DNA of 12,543 bases from Saonia sp964398035 (GTDB lineage: Bacteria > Bacteroidota > Bacteroidia > Flavobacteriales > Flavobacteriaceae), in assembly GCA_964398035.1 (NCBI GenBank), contig CAYNLI010000086.1, forward strand, positions 1 through 12,543, written 5' to 3'. The notes under the pieces are model-generated. The model saw only the letters and a list, made by a program, of their open reading frames with translations. It made no database searches and was not told the origin of the DNA. Both the position numbers and the translations under genes were made by a program. Positions 7,631 through 12,543 of the stretch are shown here, piece after piece. The stretch's first letter is position 1, and the number at the start of each line of letters is the position of its first letter.

Positions 7631-9016
7631 ATGGAGACGATATTAATTATAATTTTTGTAGCAGGTTATTTGGCAATAACTTTAGAGCATAACATTAAAA
7701 TAGACAAGCTTATTCCTGCATTGGCCATGATGGCCATTATGTGGGCCTTTATGGCATTTGGAATAGATGATTTTAACACTTGGTTTGATTCATCCAAACA
7801 TGTATTGGTTGAAGGGTACGAGAATTTGAAACATGAAGGACGGATGCATTTGTTAGAAGAAACCCTTTTGCATCATCTAGGGAAAACCCAAGAGATATTG
7901 GTATTCCTTTTAGGAGCTATGACCATTGTGGAGATTATTGATTATTTCAATGGTTTTCACACAATAAAGTCATTTATAAAAACAAGGAGTAAAAGTAAGA
8001 TATTATGGATTTTTGCTTTTTTAGCCTTTTTGTTGTCTGCCATTATAGATAATCTTACAGCAACTATAGTATTGATTTCTATACTTCAGAAAATTGTTAG
8101 AAAAAGAGAAGATAGAATATGGTATACAGGTCTTATCATAATAGCAGCAAATGCTGGAGGGGCTTGGTCACCAATAGGTGATGTGACCACAACCATGTTA
8201 TGGATAGGGGATAAGGTGTCCACAGGTAAATTAATAGGATATTTATTATTGCCTTCTTTAGTATGTATGATTGTCCCAACATTTATAGCTTCACGTTTGC
8301 CAGCCTTTAAAGGTGAAATTGATGTTGAAGAGGAGGAAGGTGATAAACATCGTTTTGGTGCTACCATGCTTTATTTAGGATTGGGAGCCATAGTTTTTGT
8401 CCCTGTATTTAAGACAGTCACCCATTTGCCTCCTTATGTGGGAATGATGCTTTCTTTGGCTGTTGTTGCTGCTTTTGCTGAAATATATAGTAGTTCAAAG
8501 TTTAGTATATCCAGCGTGGATGGGGATAGTGATGATAATGCACACCATAGTGCTGTGCACCATTCGCTGTCAAAAATAGAATTGCCCAGTATTCTTTTCT
8601 TTTTGGGAATATTAATGGCTGTTGCCGCTTTGGAATCTTTAGGAATTTTATTTGGTTTTGCAGATTCATTGAAAGATAGCATACCATTGTTAGGGTCAGA
8701 ATTGGTTGGAACCCAAGTTTCAGATGTAGTGATTATTTTATTGGGGGTTGGCTCTGCTGTTATAGATAATGTACCACTTGTTGCAGCGAGTTTGGGAATG
8801 TTTACGGAAGGATTGGATAATCCACTTTGGCATTTTATAGCATACTCTGCTGGTACAGGAGGAAGTATATTGATTATTGGCTCTGCGGCAGGTGTAGTTG
8901 CCATGGGAATGGAGAAAATAGATTTCTTTTGGTACTTTAAAAAAATAGCATGGTTGGCACTGGTTGGATTCTTGGCCGGGGCCGTATGTTTTGTTTTAAT
9001 CCGAAATTTTATTTAA
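7631..9016 (+). CDS. nhaD: NhaD-family Na+/H+ antiporter
   Basis: This inner-membrane antiporter exports Na+ (or Li+) in exchange for protons and belongs to the NhaD family within the ion transporter superfamily. The protein has 461 residues from ATG at 7631. A TTG three codons earlier (7622) is in frame, but the ATG is preferred; neither has a Shine-Dalgarno sequence. Around ten hydrophobic segments are visible. Family signatures include SAIIDNLTATIV (about 136-147, with an Asp-Asn pair), NAGGAWSPIGDVTTTMLWIGD (about 174-194) and SAVIDNVPLVAASLGMF (about 375-391, a second Asp-Asn), plus AGTGGSILIIGSAAGV near 407. Between membrane segments are an acidic stretch (DVEEEEGDKH, about 231-240) and a His/Asp-rich loop (about 298-316). 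It is the first gene of the run, 56 bases ahead of exbB with no terminator between, so co-transcription is plausible. Confidence 0.94.
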   Translation: METILIIIFVAGYLAITLEHNIKIDKLIPALAMMAIMWAFMAFGIDDFNTWFDSSKHVLVEGYENLKHEGRMHLLEETLLHHLGKTQEILVFLLGAMTIVEIIDYFNGFHTIKSFIKTRSKSKILWIFAFLAFLLSAIIDNLTATIVLISILQKIVRKREDRIWYTGLIIIAANAGGAWSPIGDVTTTMLWIGDKVSTGKLIGYLLLPSLVCMIVPTFIASRLPAFKGEIDVEEEEGDKHRFGATMLYLGLGAIVFVPVFKTVTHLPPYVGMMLSLAVVAAFAEIYSSSKFSISSVDGDSDDNAHHSAVHHSLSKIELPSILFFLGILMAVAALESLGILFGFADSLKDSIPLLGSELVGTQVSDVVIILLGVGSAVIDNVPLVAASLGMFTEGLDNPLWHFIAYSAGTGGSILIIGSAAGVVAMGMEKIDFFWYFKKIAWLALVGFLAGAVCFVLIRNFI

Positions 9017-9072
9017 CCACATAATTTAATCGATATTAGATCGTTATTAAGGCAACTTTAATAAGATAAAAT

Positions 9073-9765
9073 ATGTCATTGTTTCAAGACCTAACAGATG
9101 AAGCCCAGTTGGGCGATGCACTATCTGAAGAAAAAACCTTATCGGTTGTTGATTTAATAGTAAATGGAGGTGCAGGTAGTATCATCATTATATCGATATT
9201 GTTTGTGCTTTTGTTTGTTGCACTGTATATCTATTTTGAAAGGGTTTTTGCTATAAAAGCAGCATCAAAAATTGATGAAAATTTCATGAACCAAATCCGT
9301 GACCATGTAATGAACGGAAAATTGGATGCAGCAAAAATATTATGTGCCCAAACTGATTCTCCCGTAGCAAGGTTAACGGAAAAAGGAATCTCTAGAATTG
9401 GGAAACCTTTGGATGATATAAATACAGCAATAGAAAATGCTGGAACTTTAGAGGTATACAAACTTGAAAAAAATGTAAGCATATTGGCCACAGTTGCCGG
9501 TGCTGCTCCCATGATAGGTTTCTTGGGCACGGTGATTGGTATGATATTGGCATTTCATGAAATGGCAAGTAGTGGCGGACAAGCAGAAATGGGTGTTTTG
9601 GCAAGTGGTATATATACGGCCATGACTACAACAGCTGCTGGTTTGGTAGTTGGTATTATAGCCTATATTGGCTATAACCACTTGGTAAACAGAACAGATA
9701 AGGTTATCCATAAAATGGAAGCCAATGCAGTTGATTTCCTTGATTTATTGAACGAACCTCTTTAA
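9073..9765 (+). CDS. exbB: ExbB/TolQ/MotA-family proton channel protein
   Basis: This subunit forms the inner-membrane proton channel that energises TonB together with ExbD. It has 230 residues, the usual size. The topology matches the family: TM1 at about 35-55 (SIIIISILFVLLFVALYIYF), a cytoplasmic domain (about 60-132) with KIDENFMNQIRDHV, then TM2 at about 134-162 with GFLGTVIGMILAF and TM3 at about 176-203 with YTAMTTTAAGLVVGIIAYIGYN. The TM2 and TM3 stretches are the most conserved parts of the family and include the pore-lining threonines. The ATG at 9073 follows nhaD by 56 bases, and exbD follows after 10. TolQ is closely related; the pairing with an ExbD and a TonB-like protein, and the absence of tolB or pal here, favour ExbB. 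Confidence 0.94.
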   Translation: MSLFQDLTDEAQLGDALSEEKTLSVVDLIVNGGAGSIIIISILFVLLFVALYIYFERVFAIKAASKIDENFMNQIRDHVMNGKLDAAKILCAQTDSPVARLTEKGISRIGKPLDDINTAIENAGTLEVYKLEKNVSILATVAGAAPMIGFLGTVIGMILAFHEMASSGGQAEMGVLASGIYTAMTTTAAGLVVGIIAYIGYNHLVNRTDKVIHKMEANAVDFLDLLNEPL

Positions 9766-9775
9766 TTCAAACACC

Positions 9776-10162
9776 ATGAAATTAAAAGGAAGAAATAAGG
9801 TAAGCCCAGACTTTAGCATGTCATCAATGACAGATATAGTTTTCTTGTTGTTGGTCTTTTTTATGCTGACATCCAATGCTCCAAATGCCTTGGATTTGTT
9901 ATTGCCAAAAGCGAGAGGAAAATCAACCAATACACAAAATGTTTCAGTAAGCATTAATAAAGACTTGGAGTATTTTGTGAACAATCAAAGAATTAACGCA
10001 GAATATATTGAAATTGAATTAAAAAAAGCACTGGAAGGACAAGAGAAGCCTACCATTATTCTTAGGGCAGAAGAGAACGTGGCCATAAAAGAGGCAGTAC
10101 ACGTTATGGACATTGCCAATAGAAACAATTACAAGCTTATTTTGGCGGTGCGACCCCAATAA
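9776..10162 (+). CDS. exbD: ExbD/TolR-family biopolymer transport protein
   Basis: This is the second subunit of the proton-driven motor that energises TonB. It has 128 residues: a short cytoplasmic N-terminus (MKLKGRNKVSPDFSMSSM), one membrane helix (about 20-36, DIVFLLLVFFMLTS), and a periplasmic domain ending LILAVRPQ. D20 at the start of the helix corresponds to the proton-carrying Asp that is essential in ExbD and TolR. It lies 10 bases after exbB, and its stop codon overlaps the next start by one base (TAATG at 10160-10164), which points to translational coupling with the TonB-like gene. Confidence 0.94.
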   Translation: MKLKGRNKVSPDFSMSSMTDIVFLLLVFFMLTSNAPNALDLLLPKARGKSTNTQNVSVSINKDLEYFVNNQRINAEYIEIELKKALEGQEKPTIILRAEENVAIKEAVHVMDIANRNNYKLILAVRPQ

Positions 10163-11058
10163 TGGCATTTTTAAACACGAGACACGAGAAAAAATCCTTT
10201 ACACTTACAACAGCTTTGTTAAGTGCATTGTTGCTATTGCTTTTTTATATAGGACTTACTTATATGGATCCTCCAATTGAAAATGGGATTTCTGTGAATT
10301 TTGGCACTACTAATTTTGGTAGTGGCAGGGTGCAACCCAAAGAGAAAATCCAATCACAACCCAATAATACGCCAGTAGAACTTGCTCCGAAAGAGGAACG
10401 GGTAGAAGAGATGCAGGAAGAAGTCCCTAAAGAAGAAATTGTGGACAACCAGCCTACAGAAAAAGTTTTGACTCAAGAAAGTGAAGAATCCATCTTAATA
10501 AAGCAACAACAAGAGGCAAAACGTAAAGCTGATGCTGCTGTAAAAAAAGCACAAGCAGAAGCTGAAAGAAAGGCTAAAGAAAAAAGTGATGCTGAGGAAA
10601 GATTAAAAAACGAACAAGAAGCAAAGAAAAATAAACTAGATGCTTTAATGGGTGGACTTAATAATTCTGATGGTACAGCTTCTGGAAGTGAAGGTGATGA
10701 TGATAAGGACGGGGATAAAGGACAGCCAGATGGTGACCCTTATGCTACAAGTTATTATGGAAGTCCTGGTTCTGGAAATGGAACCGGAGGCTATGGACTT
10801 AATGGCAGGTCTTTAGTAAGCAAAGGAAAAGTACAGCAAGAATGCAATCAAGAAGGTAGGGTTGTTGTAAAAATTGTTGTGGATAAAAATGGAAAGGTAA
10901 TAAGTGCTACTCCAGGTGTGCGTGGAACAACCAATAATAGTAGCTGTTTGTTAGAACCAGCAAGAAAAACAGCATTTCTGCATAAATGGAATTTGGATTC
11001 CAATGCGCCAAGTCAACAAGTAGGCTTTGTAATTGTCAATTTTAAATTGGGCGAGTAG
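10162..11058 (+). CDS. tonB: TonB/TolA-like energy transducer
   Basis: This protein probably links the ExbB-ExbD motor to outer-membrane TonB-dependent transporters. It has 298 residues in four parts: an N-terminal anchor helix (about 13-34, in FTLTTALLSALLLLLFYIGL) followed by a Pro-containing exit (MDPPIENG); a periplasmic stretch rich in Pro, Gln and Glu (about 55-110); a Lys/Ala/Glu coiled coil resembling TolA domain II (about 113-160, e.g. KKAQAEAERKAKEKSDAEE); an acidic and Gly-rich linker (about 165-215, with GSGNGTGGYGLNGR); and a C-terminal domain (about 216-298) with GRVVVKIVVDKNGKVISATPG, the beta-strand pattern of TonB C-terminal domains. Two cysteines, C228 and C262, lie in that domain and could form a disulfide. 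The anchor helix lacks the histidine of E. coli TonB and TolA. The start overlaps the exbD stop; folC begins 3 bases after this gene ends. A TolA-like role cannot be excluded. Confidence 0.85.
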   Translation: MAFLNTRHEKKSFTLTTALLSALLLLLFYIGLTYMDPPIENGISVNFGTTNFGSGRVQPKEKIQSQPNNTPVELAPKEERVEEMQEEVPKEEIVDNQPTEKVLTQESEESILIKQQQEAKRKADAAVKKAQAEAERKAKEKSDAEERLKNEQEAKKNKLDALMGGLNNSDGTASGSEGDDDKDGDKGQPDGDPYATSYYGSPGSGNGTGGYGLNGRSLVSKGKVQQECNQEGRVVVKIVVDKNGKVISATPGVRGTTNNSSCLLEPARKTAFLHKWNLDSNAPSQQVGFVIVNFKLGE

Positions 11059-11061
11059 TAT

Positions 11062-12273
11062 ATGACTTATAAAATGACATTGGATTGGATGTTTGCCCAA
11101 CTGCCAATGTATCAACAAAAAGGGGAAATCGCTTTCACAGGAAAGTTGGACAATATAAAATCCTTTGCAACCTATTTAAAAAACCCAGAAAAGAAGTTTA
11201 AAAGCATCCACGTTGCTGGAACCAATGGAAAGGGCTCTAGTAGCCATATGCTGGCTTCTATACTACAAGAAGCAGGGTATAAGGTCGGATTGTATACTTC
11301 GCCCCATTTAAAAGATTATAGAGAGCGTATAAAGATTGATGGAAAATCCATTAGTAAAAAGTTCGTTACTGATTTTATTAGAAACAACAAGACTTTCTTA
11401 GAAGAGTATAAACTATCCTTTTTTGAAATGTCCGTGGGTATGGCATTTGATTATTTTGCAAAAAAGAGAGTGGATATAGCCATTGTTGAAGTCGGTTTGG
11501 GCGGTCGGTTGGATTCTACCAATATTATTATTCCAGAAGTCTCCTTGATCACCAATATTGGTTATGATCATATGGGTCTGCTTGGCGACACGTTGGAAAA
11601 GATAACATTAGAAAAAGGAGGGATTATAAAGAATGGTGTTTCAGTAATCATTAGTGAATACCAAGAAGAGAATGCCAAGCTATTCAAAAATATTGCCAAA
11701 GATAAAAACACTAAAATTGTTTTTGCCAGTACCGAAATTAAAACCGAGTATAAAACCTCACTTTTAGGAAATTACCAATCTAAAAATGTAAAAGGAGTAG
11801 TGGCCACTTTAAAAGAATTAAAAAAATTTAAAGTAAATGAAGACCATATAAAAAAGGGGTTAAAAAGAGTGGTTCAGAATACGGGGTTAATGGGCAGGTG
11901 GCAAATACTTCAAGAAAATCCACTTGTTGTTTGTGATACGGCACATAATAAAGAAGGTTTATCAATAGTTATGGAGCAGGTATTAAAGCAAAAATATCAC
12001 AGGCTTCATATTGTTTTGGGTTTTGTAAATGATAAAGATTTAGAGTCTGTACTGCATTTTTTTCCAAAAAAAGCCATTTATTATTTCTGCAAACCTAATA
12101 TTCCCAGAGGATTAGATGCTATAAAATTGAAGGAAAAAGCTAATGAATATGGTTTGGAAGGAGAAACCTACGGTTCTGTTGATGAAGCTTATAAAATGGC
12201 ATTGATATGCGCTACGACCAGCGATTTTATTTATATTGGGGGAAGCACATTTGTAGTTGGAGAAGTTGTGTGA
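11062..12273 (+). CDS. folC: Folylpolyglutamate synthase / dihydrofolate synthase
   Basis: This cytoplasmic ATP-dependent ligase of the Mur ligase superfamily adds glutamate to dihydropteroate and/or extends the glutamate tail of folates. It has 403 residues, slightly short of E. coli FolC (422) but complete. Visible motifs: a substrate/ATP loop HVAGTNGKGSSSHMLA with the P-loop GTNGKGS at 53-59; LYTSPHLKDYRERI at 78-90; the GLGGRLDSTNI block at 145-155; TNIGYDHMGLLG at 164-175; EKGGIIK at 184-190, whose K185 matches the carbamoylated lysine of the Mur superfamily; GNYQSKN at 236-242; and DTAHN at 292-296. The start is ATG at 11062, 3 bases after the tonB-like stop, so it is probably co-transcribed. 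It shares no obvious pathway with the TonB genes. No terminator separates it from the tRNA that follows. Confidence 0.96.
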   Translation: MTYKMTLDWMFAQLPMYQQKGEIAFTGKLDNIKSFATYLKNPEKKFKSIHVAGTNGKGSSSHMLASILQEAGYKVGLYTSPHLKDYRERIKIDGKSISKKFVTDFIRNNKTFLEEYKLSFFEMSVGMAFDYFAKKRVDIAIVEVGLGGRLDSTNIIIPEVSLITNIGYDHMGLLGDTLEKITLEKGGIIKNGVSVIISEYQEENAKLFKNIAKDKNTKIVFASTEIKTEYKTSLLGNYQSKNVKGVVATLKELKKFKVNEDHIKKGLKRVVQNTGLMGRWQILQENPLVVCDTAHNKEGLSIVMEQVLKQKYHRLHIVLGFVNDKDLESVLHFFPKKAIYYFCKPNIPRGLDAIKLKEKANEYGLEGETYGSVDEAYKMALICATTSDFIYIGGSTFVVGEVV

Positions 12274-12290
12274 ATTTTTCACTTTTTTCT

Positions 12291-12320
12291 TTTAAGAATA
12301 TAAAAACTATCCTATATTTG
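12291..12320 (+). promoter_or_regulatory. Candidate promoter of tRNA-Val
   Basis: TATATTTG (12313-12320) matches the Bacteroidota -7 consensus TAnnTTTG exactly. 19 bases upstream is TTTA (12291-12294), an imperfect -33 element next to a T-rich tract (12275-12293). The expected start near 12327 lies about 25 bases before the mature tRNA 5' end, which suits a stable-RNA gene. Confidence 0.6.
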
Positions 12321-12323
12321 CAC

Positions 12324-12342
12324 TCGCTAATTTAAACAGCGA
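12324..12342 (+). other. Small leader hairpin before tRNA-Val
   Basis: TCGCT (12324-12328) and AGCGA (12338-12342) can form a 5-bp stem with a 9-base loop just ahead of the tRNA. It sits at the predicted 5' end of the precursor transcript and could help 5' processing. The stem is short and the role is inferred. Confidence 0.3.
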
Positions 12343-12350
12343 TATAGTTG

Positions 12351-12425
12351 GGGCGCTTAGCTCAGCTGGTTCAGAGCACCTCGTTTACACCGAGGGGGTC
12401 GGGGGTTCGAACCCCTCAGCGCCCA
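12351..12425 (+). tRNA. tRNA-Val (anticodon UAC)
   Basis: A complete 75-base cloverleaf is present. The acceptor stem GGGCGCT (12351-12357) pairs with AGCGCCC (12418-12424), with A12425 as the discriminator base. The D-arm is GCTC/GAGC around AGCTGGTTCA. The anticodon arm CCTCG/CGAGG carries the loop TTTACAC, giving anticodon UAC. The variable loop is 5 bases. The T-arm GGGGG/CCCTC, with one G-U pair, holds TTCGAAC. The 3' CCA is not encoded (CAG follows), as is common in Bacteroidota, so it must be added by nucleotidyltransferase. It reads GUA and probably other valine codons. Confidence 0.97.
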
Positions 12426-12431
12426 CAGAAT

Positions 12432-12463
12432 AAAAAGCTTCCGATTTTTCGGAAGCTTTTTTT
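12432..12463 (+). terminator. Intrinsic terminator after tRNA-Val
   Basis: AAAAAGCTTCCGA (12432-12444) and TCGGAAGCTTTTT (12449-12461) form a perfect 13-bp stem with a TTTT loop, running into seven T (12457-12463). It is a textbook intrinsic terminator. The A-tract on the 5' side would let it also work on the minus strand. It ends the tRNA transcript and any read-through from folC. Confidence 0.95.
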
Positions 12464-12543
12464 ATGCGAACAAAATAAAATTCATGGTGTTTTATGGGAT
12501 CAAGACCAATTGTTGTGTTTAAGCAAATATTCTAGTTAGTCTA

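Noticed and set aside
9017..9072. Separate promoter or terminator between nhaD and exbB
   Set aside because: No hairpin with a T-tract and no TTG-N19-TAnnTTTG pair could be found in these 56 bases.
9073..11058. Reading exbB-exbD-tonB as a tolQ-tolR-tolA operon
   Set aside because: No tolB or pal follows, the third protein ends in a TonB-type C-terminal pattern, and folC comes next. The TolA-like coiled coil is kept as a finding, but the Tol-Pal assignment is not supported.
12348..12539. 63-codon plus-strand ORF beginning MGRLAQLVQ
   Set aside because: It is the translation of the tRNA-Val gene and its terminator, a well-known artefact of reading through a tRNA. No independent coding signal was seen.
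12464..12543. Possible start of a new gene at the right edge, such as a GIY-YIG nuclease remnant beginning MVFYGIKTN near 12484
   Set aside because: The frame from that ATG stops after about 12 codons, and the other frames carry stops. The resemblance is too short to support a gene or pseudogene. No feature is seen in this tail.

Overview
This 12.5 kb window looks like ordinary chromosome from a member of the Bacteroidota, most likely a marine-type Flavobacteriaceae. The evidence is an AT-rich composition, promoter-like sequences of the Bacteroidota type (TTG, about 19 bases, then TAnnTTTG), almost no Shine-Dalgarno sequences before the genes, a tRNA without an encoded CCA end, and protein sequences that read as flavobacterial versions of their families. 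No insertion sequence, phage gene, CRISPR array or recent-transfer signature was seen.

Left part (1-5977, minus strand): gltB and gltD, the large and small subunits of NADPH-type glutamate synthase (GOGAT), sit 7 bases apart in the order gltB-gltD. GltD runs off the left edge and probably lacks only its last few codons. About 270 bases of non-coding DNA precede gltB and probably hold its promoter. Middle (6251-7427, minus strand): a monocistronic short-chain-type acyl-CoA dehydrogenase is closed by a strong 13-bp hairpin. It is transcribed divergently from the next block, and both promoters can be proposed from sequence.

Right part (7538-12463, plus strand): a tight run of nhaD (Na+/H+ antiporter), exbB, exbD, a tonB/tolA-like energy transducer, and folC (folylpolyglutamate/dihydrofolate synthase). 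Spacings are 56, 10, -1 and 3 bases. After a 77-base gap with its own promoter-like element come tRNA-Val(UAC) and a perfect intrinsic terminator. NhaD sets the Na+/H+ balance of the inner membrane. The ExbB-ExbD-TonB complex spends proton motive force to power outer-membrane TonB-dependent transport, so the first four genes share a membrane-energy theme; folC seems to be a passenger.

No clearly new system is visible. The points most worth a second look are the link between nhaD and the exb/tonB genes, the TolA-like architecture and His-less membrane helix of the TonB-like protein, a set of three CACATAA direct repeats across the acyl-CoA dehydrogenase promoter, and the His/Asp-rich loop of NhaD.
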